64,000 nt of DNA from Yoonia sp034652275 (GTDB lineage Bacteria > Pseudomonadota > Alphaproteobacteria > Rhodobacterales > Rhodobacteraceae), in assembly GCF_034652275.1 (NCBI RefSeq), contig NZ_JAXIWG010000003.1, positions 62,001 through 126,000 on the forward strand, written 5' to 3'. This document shows positions 24,899 to 32,562 of this stretch, in pieces. The position numbers and the translations under genes were made by a program. The stretch's first letter is position 1. Each line of letters begins with the position of its first letter. Under the pieces are notes generated by a model. It was not told where the DNA came from. It searched no databases and saw nothing but the letters and a program-made list of their open reading frames with translations.

Positions 24899-26470
24899 AT
24901 GAACCATATGACGCGCGTGCAAAAAGACGGCTCTTCAGTGGAGGATCTGACGGTCCTGATCACTGCGCAAGAGGCATATCCCGCGTTCGAGCAGGCCGTG
25001 CTTGAGGCAAAACACAGCATCAGCGGATGTTTTCGCATCTTCGATCTGTCAACGGCGCTGCGGTCGCCCGAGGCCCGCAAGATCGGCAAGACATGGTTCG
25101 ACCTGCTGCTGCATGTGCTGAACCGCGGTGTCGCGATCCGTCTGATCGTGTCCGACTTCGATCCTGTCGCGGCGGTTGAATTGCACCGGCTCGCCTGGCG
25201 CACGCAGCGCCAGATCACCGCCCTGCGCGAGGTGGCGCGTCCTGACGCACAGTTGTCCTTCACGGTTGCGCTGCATGATGCGCAATGCGGGCTGTGTTCG
25301 CGCATGGCGTTCTACCCCATGGCGCGCAAGAAGATGCGCGAGATGGTGGATCTGTGGTCCGCCATGACAGGGGGTGAACGGCTCCGCTTCCGGAAAGAAT
25401 CGCCACGGCTGCGACCCTTGTCCAAGGTTGACCGGCACGATCAGCTTCGGTTTCCGCAGCGGCTGGTCGCGATCCATCCCGCCACGCACCACCAGAAACT
25501 GGCCGTCTTTGACGACGAAAAGGTTTATATCGGCGGTCTTGACCTGAACGATCGGCGCTATGACACACATGACCACGCGCGCTCGCCCGACCAGACATGG
25601 CATGACGTGCAGTTGATGGCGACAGGCTCGGTCGTTGCCGCAGCCAAGGCCCATCTGGACACGTTTCTTGATGTCGTGGACCGCAAAGCGCGCCCTGCGC
25701 CGCAGGCGGCAGGATTTGTGCGCACGCTGTCGCGCCGCCGCCAGAACGCGCCGTTGCGGTTGTCGCCGCAGACTGTGGTTGATGAAATCGAGGCGTTGCA
25801 CCTGCGCGCGATCGGCCAGTCGCATCACCTGATCTATCTTGAAACGCAGTTCCTGCGGCATTTACCCATTGCGCGCGCACTGGCGCGGCGTGCAAAACAG
25901 GTGCCCGGCCTGCGCTTGATCGTGGTTCTGCCCGCGGCACCCGAGGATGTGGCCTTTTCGGAAAATCCGGGGCTCGACAGCCGCTTTGGTGAACACCAGC
26001 AGGTGCGCGCGATCAACTGCCTGCGCAATGGGTTCGGGGCTGACCGGCTCTTGTTCGCCTCGCCAGTCCAGCCGCGCAAAAGCACCAGCGACGACCGCGA
26101 TGCGCTGGAAGATGCGCCGCTGGTCTATGTCCATTCCAAAGTGTCGATTTTCGACGATGTGACGGCGGTGGTGTCTTCAGCCAACCTGAACGGGCGCAGC
26201 ATGCGCTGGGACACCGAGGCGGGGCTGCATCTGACGCGCAAGGATCATGTCGCCACCGTGCGGCAGCGCGTCATGGGCGTCTGGCTGCCGCAGGATGCGG
26301 GGCCGGAATTCATGGATGTCGAGACGGGGTTCGACCACTGGAAACGGCTGGTGGGCACCAACAGTGCCTTGCCGCCGCAACACCGGCGCGGATTTCTGGT
26401 GGAATACGATTCCGCCGCTGCGCGCGAGATGGCGACGGCCGTGCCCGGGCTGCCGCCAGAAATCGTCTAG
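24899..26470 (+). CDS. Phospholipase-D-superfamily protein
   Basis: The 523-residue protein has two HKD motifs: HHQKLAVFDDEKVYIGG near residue 200 and VHSKVSIFDDVTAVVSSAN near residue 415, the arrangement of bacterial PLD and cardiolipin-synthase-like enzymes. No signal peptide or membrane helix is seen, so a cytoplasmic enzyme is likely. Possible starts are GTG 24866, ATG 24899 and ATG 24908; the second is chosen because family homology begins just after it, but the ribosome-binding site is poor. Two EcfG-type promoters upstream make it a probable stress-regulon member. Substrate unknown. Confidence 0.82.
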   Translation: MNHMTRVQKDGSSVEDLTVLITAQEAYPAFEQAVLEAKHSISGCFRIFDLSTALRSPEARKIGKTWFDLLLHVLNRGVAIRLIVSDFDPVAAVELHRLAWRTQRQITALREVARPDAQLSFTVALHDAQCGLCSRMAFYPMARKKMREMVDLWSAMTGGERLRFRKESPRLRPLSKVDRHDQLRFPQRLVAIHPATHHQKLAVFDDEKVYIGGLDLNDRRYDTHDHARSPDQTWHDVQLMATGSVVAAAKAHLDTFLDVVDRKARPAPQAAGFVRTLSRRRQNAPLRLSPQTVVDEIEALHLRAIGQSHHLIYLETQFLRHLPIARALARRAKQVPGLRLIVVLPAAPEDVAFSENPGLDSRFGEHQQVRAINCLRNGFGADRLLFASPVQPRKSTSDDRDALEDAPLVYVHSKVSIFDDVTAVVSSANLNGRSMRWDTEAGLHLTRKDHVATVRQRVMGVWLPQDAGPEFMDVETGFDHWKRLVGTNSALPPQHRRGFLVEYDSAAAREMATAVPGLPPEIV

Positions 26471-26472
26471 CA

Positions 26473-27204
26473 TCAAAGCAGCGGCCTGCGCGGCGGTGTG
26501 TCGTCACGGTCAAGTTCGGCGACATCGCACAAGGCGCGGTAGTTATGGATTTCCAGATTTCCGCTGCGCCATGTCGCAAGCTTCTGGTCGCGCAGTTTCT
26601 TGAGCATCTTGTTGATATGCACCGCCGACATGCCCAGAGCATCTGCCATATCCTGCTGTTTGTAGGGCAAGGGCATCTTGTAATCCTTCCCCAGCTTCAC
26701 GGCCTCGCCGTGGTCATAAAGGCGCACCAGTGCCCGCGCGAGCCGTGCGATCCCGTTCATCCGGCCCAGCACAGCAAGCCGTTCGCCCAGAAAATCCTCT
26801 TCGACGGCGGCCAGCCATGTCAGATCAAATGCGCGTCCGGGCTGGTCGCGGAACAATTCCCACAGCCGCTTGCGATCAAAGACACACAGGACCATGTCGG
26901 ACGTGGCCTCGACGGAATGCTGCATTTCCTTCATCACACCCGCCTGCAACCCAATGAAATCACCGGGCATGACAAAGTTGATGACCTGTCTGTCGCCCGA
27001 CAGCAGCGTCTTGTAACGCAGCCCCAAGCCTTCCAGCGCGGTGTAAAGCTGGGGGCTGTTGGACCCTTCCATCATCAGGGTCGTGCCTGCGGCGACCTTC
27101 AGTTCGCCCGATTTGAAATCCTGCATGAACCGGACCTCGGCATCGGTAAGCTGATCGAAGATCGGCTGCTTGCGTAGGGGGCAGTTACGGCAAGGTGTGA
27201 CCAT
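26473..27204 (-). CDS. Crp/Fnr-family transcription regulator
   Basis: The 243-residue protein has an N-terminal cyclic-nucleotide-binding-type barrel (TLMMEGSNSPQLY, FVMPGDFIGLQAG) and a C-terminal winged helix with QQDMADALGMSAVHINKMLKKL as the recognition region, given here as ALGMSAVHINKMLKKL. Cysteines occur at 5, 8 and 107. FNR uses C-x2-C-x5-C plus one in the barrel; here position 14, where the third would fall, is proline. A full 4Fe-4S sensor is therefore doubtful. It ends 2 bases after the PLD gene on the opposite strand and is divergent from the pseudo-receiver gene. Confidence 0.85.
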   Translation of the reverse strand: MVTPCRNCPLRKQPIFDQLTDAEVRFMQDFKSGELKVAAGTTLMMEGSNSPQLYTALEGLGLRYKTLLSGDRQVINFVMPGDFIGLQAGVMKEMQHSVEATSDMVLCVFDRKRLWELFRDQPGRAFDLTWLAAVEEDFLGERLAVLGRMNGIARLARALVRLYDHGEAVKLGKDYKMPLPYKQQDMADALGMSAVHINKMLKKLRDQKLATWRSGNLEIHNYRALCDVAELDRDDTPPRRPLL

Positions 27205-27298
27205 GGAGTTATTCCGCCTGAACCTGTCACAGATTAATGCGTGACCTTGAAAACACTATAGGGAAGAGTCAGGAACGCCGTGAGAATTCAACAGAAAG

Positions 27299-27685
27299 AT
27301 GCAGATGCCCTATGACAACCCCATCCGGCAAGAGCCGCCTGTCTATATCATCATGGAGAGCAGTCCTCTGATTGCGGAGGATATCTATGGTGCTCTGCAT
27401 GCGGGTGGTCCTTGCAACGTGGTGAAAGTCACGTCGGTGGAAGAGCTTGAAATGGCAATTGCACCGGGGGGGCCGGTCGCGGCTGTATTTCTTGAAATGC
27501 GATTCGAGGATGTGCTGGTATCGCCGCTCTATCCGGCGCTGATGCTGACCGGGGCGAAAATCGTGCTGACGATCGGCGAGGATGACGAGACCGCAGTGCT
27601 GGGGCAGGGCTGGGCCATGCTGGTGCGTCCGTTCACCGAGGATATGATCCATCACAGCCTGCGATCGTCAGTGCGCGAACTCTAG
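27299..27685 (+). CDS. Receiver-like protein lacking canonical phosphorylation residues
   Basis: The 128-residue product resembles a stand-alone response-regulator receiver: VYIIMESSPLIAEDIYGAL fits the first strand and helix, VAAVFLEM the third strand, KIVLTIGEDDE the fourth and MLVRPFTEDMIHHSL the fifth. The phosphorylation site appears as Glu in FLEM rather than Asp, the N-terminal acidic pair is reduced to ES, and the usual Lys-Pro is Arg-Pro. It may be a pseudo-receiver acting by binding. ATG 27299 or 27305 may be the start. Its 3' end overlaps the convergent gene by 4 bp. Confidence 0.6.
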   Translation: MQMPYDNPIRQEPPVYIIMESSPLIAEDIYGALHAGGPCNVVKVTSVEELEMAIAPGGPVAAVFLEMRFEDVLVSPLYPALMLTGAKIVLTIGEDDETAVLGQGWAMLVRPFTEDMIHHSLRSSVREL

Positions 27686-28038
27686 CGGCGCGGGCGGCGG
27701 GCGTCGCGGCCAGCCTGCATACCCACGGCAAAGGCTTCGGCCATCCGCAGGAACGGCTCGACCCCCTGTGCAGGTGGCGGAGCGGTTGCGGCTGGCGCGG
27801 GCAACGTGCGGTCCTTGCGCCCGCCCAACAGCATGAACGCGGCACCGAGCACCAGATAAAGCAGGCCAAGCACGGTCCATGCGGCCAGCACGCTTTGTTC
27901 GGCGGCCAGCAGCACCCAGAGCGCCACCGTCAGAAACGCAAGGCCGGTCGCGCAGAACACGATCCCGGCGACAGAAAAAGCTGCCGCGCGCGCGGCAAGG
28001 CGCGCGCGGCGGCCAAGATCGGAAACCAGTCCGGTCAT
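27682..28038 (-). CDS. Phage-holin-like membrane protein (DUF1469/Holin-X type)
   Basis: The 118-residue protein has a basic N terminus (GRRARLAARAA), two hydrophobic helices (AFSVAGIVFCATGLAFLTV and TVLGLLYLVLGAAFMLLGG) and a hydrophilic Pro/Ala-rich tail ending RRPRR. This fits the putative Actinobacterial Holin-X/YqjE-like group, commonly paired with a DUF883 gene, as here. It starts 3 bases after the upstream stop. A role in envelope stress is inferred from the candidate EcfG promoter before the pair. Confidence 0.6.
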   Translation of the reverse strand: MTGLVSDLGRRARLAARAAAFSVAGIVFCATGLAFLTVALWVLLAAEQSVLAAWTVLGLLYLVLGAAFMLLGGRKDRTLPAPAATAPPPAQGVEPFLRMAEAFAVGMQAGRDARRPRR

Positions 28039-28041
28039 CGG

Positions 28042-28347
28042 TTACTTCCGCCCTGTCAGGAAGCCCAACAGAAATCCGACACCGACGGCGATGCCGACGG
28101 CTGCGGCGGGTTGCTGGCGCACGGCATCAACCGCCTGCTGACCCAGTTCCTCACCGCTCGCGCGCAGCTCGGCGGCTTTCAGACGGGCGGATTCAATCGC
28201 GGCATCTTTGGTCGATGCGCCGATGTCGCCAAGCGATTTGGAAATCGCGCTGATATCCTGACGCAACACGGCGATCTGTTCGGACAATTGTTCGATATGA
28301 TCCTGAGTGTCTTGTGGTGCGGCGTTCACTGCTTTTGGCTGTGCCAT
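28042..28347 (-). CDS. DUF883/ElaB-YqjD-like tail-anchored membrane protein
   Basis: The 101-residue protein has a long amphipathic, coiled-coil-like N-terminal part (EQLSEQIAVLRQDISAISKSL) and a single C-terminal hydrophobic anchor AVGIAVGVGFLLGFLTGRK, the ElaB/YqjD layout. In E. coli such proteins tie ribosomes to the membrane in stationary phase; the same role here is inference. An exact EcfG-type promoter stands 34-58 bp before the start, which fits stress induction. Confidence 0.75.
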   Translation of the reverse strand: MAQPKAVNAAPQDTQDHIEQLSEQIAVLRQDISAISKSLGDIGASTKDAAIESARLKAAELRASGEELGQQAVDAVRQQPAAAVGIAVGVGFLLGFLTGRK

Positions 28348-28380
28348 GTTAAATTCCTTTCAATGTGTATCCGGCCTGCC

Positions 28381-28405
28381 AACGCCGCAACCGCACCGAA
28401 GTTCC
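28381..28405 (-). promoter_or_regulatory. Candidate EcfG promoter for the DUF883-holin pair
   Basis: On the minus strand GGAAC (28405-28401), 16 nt, CGTT (28384-28381) is an exact match to the general-stress consensus, 34 bp before the DUF883 start codon. Confidence 0.65.
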
Positions 28406-28469
28406 GTCAGCGGATAAAATCATCTGCGCCCGCGTATCGCGCCAAAATCGGTCAATCAGCGCGCGCAAG

Positions 28470-28495
28470 GGAACCAAGACGCCACTTCGCTGGTT
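28470..28495 (+). promoter_or_regulatory. Candidate EcfG promoter for the DUF1328 gene
   Basis: GGAAC (28470-28474), 17 nt, GGTT (28492-28495) differs from the consensus at one -10 base. It lies 41 bp before the start codon and diverges from the DUF883 promoter. Confidence 0.5.
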
Positions 28496-28536
28496 GGGGC
28501 TGCATCACAAATGGCAAAATTCAAAAGGAGAAACCC

Positions 28537-28707
28537 ATGCTTTATTGGGCACTTGTCTTCCTCGTCGTCGCACTTGTTGCGGGGGTTCTGGGCTTTGGCG
28601 GGATCGCATCGGCCTCGGCCGGGATCGCGCAGATCCTGTTCTTCGTGTTCATCGTACTGTTCGTCGTCGCGATGATCGCACGGGCTTTGCGTGGCCGCAC
28701 ACCCTGA
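28537..28707 (+). CDS. DUF1328-family small membrane protein (YtjA-like)
   Basis: The 56-residue protein MLYWALVFLVVALVAGVLGF, followed by GGIASASAGIAQILFFVFIV, shows the two short hydrophobic helices and the GFGGIA motif of DUF1328. AAAAGGAG lies 6 nt before the ATG. Function is unknown; members are often stress-induced membrane proteins, which fits the candidate EcfG promoter. A bidirectional terminator follows. Confidence 0.8.
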   Translation: MLYWALVFLVVALVAGVLGFGGIASASAGIAQILFFVFIVLFVVAMIARALRGRTP

Positions 28708-28714
28708 CACATCG

Positions 28715-28745
28715 AAAAAAACCCTGCGCGGTGATCGCGCAGGGT
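28715..28745. terminator. Bidirectional terminator between the DUF1328 gene and phyR
   Basis: ACCCTGCGCG (28721-28730) pairs with CGCGCAGGGT (28736-28745) around GTGAT. On the minus strand a run of six T follows, which suits phyR; on the plus strand the tail is CCTGTTCTCTT. Confidence 0.8.
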
Positions 28746-28773
28746 CCTGTTCTCTTGGATCGCATTCTACCGG

Positions 28774-29592
28774 TCAGGCCCGGAGTGTTTCGGTCCCGGC
28801 AAAGAACATCGCCTGACTGACCGCGGATCGCACCTGTTCTTCGGTATAGGGCTTGGTGATCAGGAACGCGGGTTCGGGTCTCTCGCCCGTCAGCAATCTT
28901 TCAGGGAAGGCCGTGATGAAGACGACCGGCAGTTCGCCCAGTTCCTTGAGGATGTGGTTGACCGCATCAATCCCCGAGGATTTGTCGGCAAGCTGGATGT
29001 CGGCCAAGATCATGTCCGGTGAATCGCGCCGCGCAAGTTGGACGGCTTCATCGCGGGTGCGGGCGATATTTGTTACTGCATGGCCCATTTCCTCGACGAT
29101 GGCGCGGATATCCATGGCGATGATCGCCTCGTCCTCGATGATCATGATCCGGCCGTGGATGGCGCTGGTCATCTCGTTGCGCGCGATCGTCAAAAGCGAC
29201 TGCGCCTCATCAGCGGAGGTGCCTATAATTGCCGCGATCTCGGTTGTGGTGAATCCTTCGATGCTGTGCAGCAGCAGGACTTCGCGGGTGTTTTCGGTCA
29301 ATCCTGACAGACGCCATTGTGCGCGGGATTCGGGGGTGTCGGGGGCTGCCGCCTCGTCGACGGGTGATCCTGACGAAACCCAGATCTGGTGAAAGACACG
29401 AAACAAGGCCGTTTTGGGGGCAAGAGCGCGTTCAAATACGGTGTCGTCGGAAAGCATCGCCTCGAGGGTGGCTATTGCATAGTTGTCGCCCGATTGCTGG
29501 CTGCCCGTCAGCGCACGCGCATAGCGGCGCAGGAAAGGCAGGTGGTGTCCGATTTCCGTCGCGAGATCGGGCAGGTTTTGTGTGTCCGTCAT
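28774..29592 (-). CDS. phyR: General stress response regulator PhyR (anti-anti-sigma)
   Basis: The 272-residue protein joins an N-terminal sigma-like domain (LPFLRRYARALTGSQQSGD; region-4-like LLLHSIEGFTTTEIAAIIG) to a C-terminal receiver (IMIIEDEAIIAMD, phospho-acceptor D198 in ILADIQLAD, ITKPY). When phosphorylated, PhyR binds NepR and frees EcfG. The start at 29592 has GGGGA close before it. An exact EcfG-type promoter lies upstream, so the system probably amplifies itself. It is divergent from nepR-ecfG-phyK, the standard alphaproteobacterial layout. Confidence 0.95.
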   Translation of the reverse strand: MTDTQNLPDLATEIGHHLPFLRRYARALTGSQQSGDNYAIATLEAMLSDDTVFERALAPKTALFRVFHQIWVSSGSPVDEAAAPDTPESRAQWRLSGLTENTREVLLLHSIEGFTTTEIAAIIGTSADEAQSLLTIARNEMTSAIHGRIMIIEDEAIIAMDIRAIVEEMGHAVTNIARTRDEAVQLARRDSPDMILADIQLADKSSGIDAVNHILKELGELPVVFITAFPERLLTGERPEPAFLITKPYTEEQVRSAVSQAMFFAGTETLRA

Positions 29593-29629
29593 TGATGTCC
29601 CCAGAAGTGGAAAAAAGTTGGTCATGTGT

Positions 29630-29654
29630 GGAACCCAACGCCGCTGAACGTGTT
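29630..29654 (+). promoter_or_regulatory. Weaker candidate EcfG promoter for nepR-ecfG
   Basis: GGAAC (29630-29634), 16 nt, TGTT (29651-29654) differs from CGTT at one base and overlaps the phyR promoter on the other strand. Confidence 0.4.
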
Positions 29655-29661
29655 ATGTTCC
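29637..29661 (-). promoter_or_regulatory. Candidate EcfG promoter for phyR
   Basis: On the minus strand GGAAC (29661-29657), 16 nt, CGTT (29640-29637) is an exact consensus match, 44 bp before the phyR start codon. Confidence 0.7.
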
Positions 29662-29712
29662 CCGGGGGGCGCAAGTTTTGTTCCTTTCATAGGGTGGCAG
29701 AAAATAGGCGAT

Positions 29713-29886
29713 ATGGCAAATAAACGCAGGACGACCGAATTGAACCAGCAAATTGATGATAACCTCCGCAGGGTTTATGCGGATGCCGCCAAAGAGCCGG
29801 TTCCAGAACGCTTTACCCAGCTTCTGGAGCAGTTGCGCACGCGTGCGGCAGAACGCACTCCCGAGCCTCCCGAGGAAAAATCGTGA
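29713..29886 (+). CDS. nepR: Anti-sigma factor NepR
   Basis: The 57-residue protein contains the NepR core IDDNLRRVYADAAKEPVPERF and LLEQLRTRA, given in parts: IDDNLRRVY, EPVPERFTQLL. NepR holds EcfG inactive until phosphorylated PhyR takes it away. The start at 29713 is chosen because the family core begins soon after; a longer frame reaches 29626 but runs through the promoter region. The stop overlaps the ecfG start as GTGA. Confidence 0.9.
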   Translation: MANKRRTTELNQQIDDNLRRVYADAAKEPVPERFTQLLEQLRTRAAERTPEPPEEKS

Positions 29887-30449
29887 ACGATCTAGTGGCC
29901 GAGCCTATGGACCCGCGGGACGAATTGATTACGCACTTGCCCGCGATGCGCGCATTTGCGACCAGCCTGACCCGCAACGCTGCCGCTGCGGACGATCTTG
30001 TGCAGGATGCGGTGGTGAAGGCTTGGGGCAATATGGACAAATTCCAGCCCGGCACCAACCTGCGGGCCTGGCTGTTCACCATTTTGCGCAACACCTATTA
30101 CTCGCTTTATCGCAAACGCCGCCGCGAGGTCGAAGACCCTGATGGCGTGATGGCCGGCAAATTGTCCGAAAAGCCTGCGCATGACGGGCATCTGGCGATG
30201 GCCGATTTTCGCGTCGCCTTTGCGAAACTGACCGACGAGCAGCGCGAAGTCCTGATCCTGATCGGTGCGGAAGGGTTTTCCTATGAAGAGGCCGCCGTCA
30301 TGTGCGGCTGCGCCGTAGGCACGGTGAAAAGCCGCACGAACCGCGCGCGCAAGCGGCTGGCAGAGCTGATGCACCTCGACGACGAGGACCAGCTGGAAAT
30401 GACCGATGCCGCAACCATGGCCGTGGTGATCGGAAAGCCTGCTGCATGA
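29883..30449 (+). CDS. ecfG: ECF sigma factor EcfG (general stress)
   Basis: The 188-residue protein has region 2 (HLPAMRAFATSLTRNAAAADDLVQD, in part FATSLTRN and ADDLVQDAVVKAW; FQPGTNLRAWLFTILRN) and region 4 (LTDEQREVLILIGAEGFSYEEAA, CAVGTVKSRTNRAR), as in the EcfG group. It directs RNA polymerase to GGAAC/CGTT promoters. The GTG at 29883 overlaps the nepR stop; an ATG at 29907 is an alternative. The gene is followed by phyK in an ATGA overlap. Confidence 0.93.
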   Translation: MNDLVAEPMDPRDELITHLPAMRAFATSLTRNAAAADDLVQDAVVKAWGNMDKFQPGTNLRAWLFTILRNTYYSLYRKRRREVEDPDGVMAGKLSEKPAHDGHLAMADFRVAFAKLTDEQREVLILIGAEGFSYEEAAVMCGCAVGTVKSRTNRARKRLAELMHLDDEDQLEMTDAATMAVVIGKPAA

Positions 30450-32197
30450 CAGAACGATCCAGCGTGCTGGAGGGATTTTTCCGGCCCAAGCTGGCACTGC
30501 GACTGGGGCTGGCGTTGAGCCTTGCGATCCTGCCGCTTGGCCTGATCTCGGTGTTCCAGACCTATGAGGTATTGCAAGAGCGGCAAGACCTGTCCGAAAC
30601 CGCATTGCTGGCGCAAACCCAGCAGGCGTTTTCGGAAAGCCGCGACATGATTCACGCGACACTGACCGTCGGGCGGACCCTGTCGGACATTCTTAACGAC
30701 AGCACCCTTCCTTTCGAAAATTGCGAAGGGATCTTGCGGGGCGTTGTCGAACGCGAGCCTGCCTATGTTTTTGCGGGCTTTGTCGATCCTGATCTGAACG
30801 TGACCTGCGCATCCGACGGCGTGCCACCCAGCGCAAGATCGGTCACCTCGCTTGGCACCGAACTTGGCAGCCGCGAGATCGAGGTCGTGATGCATTCGCT
30901 GGAGTTTGCAGCCGGGCTGGCGACGGTCAGCGTTCTGGTCCCTGTTTTCGACGGGGGCGAGTATCGCGGCGTGATCTGGATTGCGATCCAAATGAACCTG
31001 CTGATCGAAAAGCTTGCCGAAGCCGCGCCTGATGTTGACCTCGTGGTTTTCCGGACTGATGGCGAAATCATCGCAACCGCGGATTACACCGACATGCGCC
31101 GTGCCGTGCTGCCGGAGAACACTTCGCTGGCTGATCTGGCTGCAATCGGCCGCCATACTTTCCGGGACAATAACAGATTCGGCGTCACCCGCGATTTTGC
31201 GGTGGTGCCGCTGGTGCCGGACAAGGTTTTTGCGCTGGGCAGTTGGGAACCGCACCAAAGCGGGCTTGTCCAGTTGCGCTATGAACAGATGTTCGCGCTG
31301 TATTTCCCGCTGCTGATCTGGGCGATCACGATCGCTGTCGCCTATATCTGGGTGCATTATCTGGTGATCCGCCATGTGCGCCGCCTGCGGTCGTGGATGC
31401 GGCTTTATGCGGCGGGCCGTGGCGATCTGGACAACGCACGGCTGGACAATGCGCCTGATGAGCTGGAAGTCGTCGCCGAAAGCTTCCGCGCCATGACCCG
31501 CCGCCTGTCCGAACAGGAACGCGAACGCGAGGCGGATCTGCGCGAAAAGACGGTTTTGCTGCGCGAGGTTCATCACAGGGTCAAAAACAACCTGCAACTG
31601 ATTGCCAGCATGCTCAACATGCAGATCCGCGCCACCAAAAGCGCCGAAGCCAAGCATCTGCTGCGCCGCGTGCAAGACCGCGTCATGGCGCTGTCGGCGA
31701 TCCACCGCTATCTTTATATGGCGCGCAACCTGTCGCTGGTGCGGGCCGACACGCTGTTGGACGGGATCATCCAGCAATTGGTGATCGTAGGCACGCTTGA
31801 CGAATCCGGTCGCAAGATCGGCGTGGCGACCCAGTTCGACGCGGTGGAAATCAGCCCCGATCAGTCGGTGCCCTTGTCGTTGCTGACCACGGAGGCCGCG
31901 ATCAACGCGGTCAAGTATTGCGGCGTGACGACAGGTGCCGATGCGTGGATCAACATCGCGCTCAAGGATATGGGCGACGGCAATTATGGTCTGAGCGTGG
32001 TCAATTCCTATGTCGCCCCGACAGAGGCCGAAATCGAGGCACAAGACCCTGACTATGGCTCTGGTCTGGGGTCGAAACTGATCGAATCCTTTGTGGCGCA
32101 GTTGAACGGCACGCTAGAGATCAACCAGATTGCCGACCGCTACGAATTGCATGTCGTGTTTCCGGTCAAATGGCACGTTGTCGACGAGGACAACTGA
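30446..32197 (+). CDS. phyK: Sensor histidine kinase of the general stress response (PhyK-type, HisKA_2)
   Basis: The 583-residue protein has an N-terminal membrane helix (LRLGLALSLAILPLGLISVF), a periplasmic sensor region of about 230 residues, a second helix (PLLIWAITIAVAYIWVHYL), a HAMP-like linker, and a HisKA_2 domain with LREVHHRVKNNLQLIASML, where the phospho-acceptor is H376 or H377. The N box is LLTTEAAINAVKYC and the G box YGSGLGSKLIES. It is expected to phosphorylate PhyR. The signal sensed is unknown. The start overlaps the ecfG stop; its position makes the assignment strong. Confidence 0.9.
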   Translation: MTERSSVLEGFFRPKLALRLGLALSLAILPLGLISVFQTYEVLQERQDLSETALLAQTQQAFSESRDMIHATLTVGRTLSDILNDSTLPFENCEGILRGVVEREPAYVFAGFVDPDLNVTCASDGVPPSARSVTSLGTELGSREIEVVMHSLEFAAGLATVSVLVPVFDGGEYRGVIWIAIQMNLLIEKLAEAAPDVDLVVFRTDGEIIATADYTDMRRAVLPENTSLADLAAIGRHTFRDNNRFGVTRDFAVVPLVPDKVFALGSWEPHQSGLVQLRYEQMFALYFPLLIWAITIAVAYIWVHYLVIRHVRRLRSWMRLYAAGRGDLDNARLDNAPDELEVVAESFRAMTRRLSEQEREREADLREKTVLLREVHHRVKNNLQLIASMLNMQIRATKSAEAKHLLRRVQDRVMALSAIHRYLYMARNLSLVRADTLLDGIIQQLVIVGTLDESGRKIGVATQFDAVEISPDQSVPLSLLTTEAAINAVKYCGVTTGADAWINIALKDMGDGNYGLSVVNSYVAPTEAEIEAQDPDYGSGLGSKLIESFVAQLNGTLEINQIADRYELHVVFPVKWHVVDEDN

Positions 32198-32216
32198 GAC
32201 CGCGTTTCGCCCGCGG

Positions 32217-32241
32217 GGAACCGAACGCCCTGTCGGCGGTT
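32217..32241 (+). promoter_or_regulatory. Candidate EcfG promoter for the entericidin-like gene
   Basis: GGAAC (32217-32221), 16 nt, GGTT (32238-32241) lies 35 bp before the start codon; one -10 base differs from the consensus. Confidence 0.5.
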
Positions 32242-32276
32242 GTGGGACTACGCAAGATTAACCTTTGGAGAACCTC

Positions 32277-32417
32277 ATGAAGACGACACGCATCACATTC
32301 TTCGCTTTGCTGGCTGCGGGCGCACTGGCTGCCTGCGAAACAGTCGAAGGGGCCGGACGCGACATTCAAACCGCCGGCGAAGTTGTCACCGAAACCTCGC
32401 AAGAGGCGCAGCGCTAA
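32277..32417 (+). CDS. Entericidin-like lipoprotein, 46 residues
   Basis: The frame MKTTRITFFALLAAGALAAC ends its signal with a lipobox (ALAAC, lipidated Cys20), followed by ETVEGAGRDIQTAGE, the sequence layout of the EcnA/EcnB family. GGAG lies 6 nt before the ATG. Entericidins are small envelope lipoproteins linked to starvation and stress; here the candidate EcfG promoter supports the same type of control. No adjacent second entericidin gene was seen. Confidence 0.85.
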   Translation: MKTTRITFFALLAAGALAACETVEGAGRDIQTAGEVVTETSQEAQR

Positions 32418-32422
32418 ACCGG

Positions 32423-32460
32423 CAGGCCCTGTCGGCCCGTCGGGCGGCAGGGCCTGTTTC
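32423..32460 (+). terminator. Terminator after the entericidin-like gene
   Basis: CAGGCCCTGTCG (32423-32434) pairs with CGGCAGGGCCTG (32445-32456) over 12 bp with one G-U pair, followed by TTTCCTTT. Confidence 0.75.
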
Positions 32461-32562
32461 CTTTGACGCACACTTCTCATCCATACTTACTACCATTTAG
32501 TAGTTGCCTGCCGCCCCCAGCCTGAGAATATAGTCTGACTATTAAGGACAAGGATCGGTTTC

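Noticed and set aside
30281..32044. Long minus-strand frame opposite the phyK gene
   Set aside because: It mirrors the kinase gene and shows no domain; phyK has clear HisKA_2 motifs.
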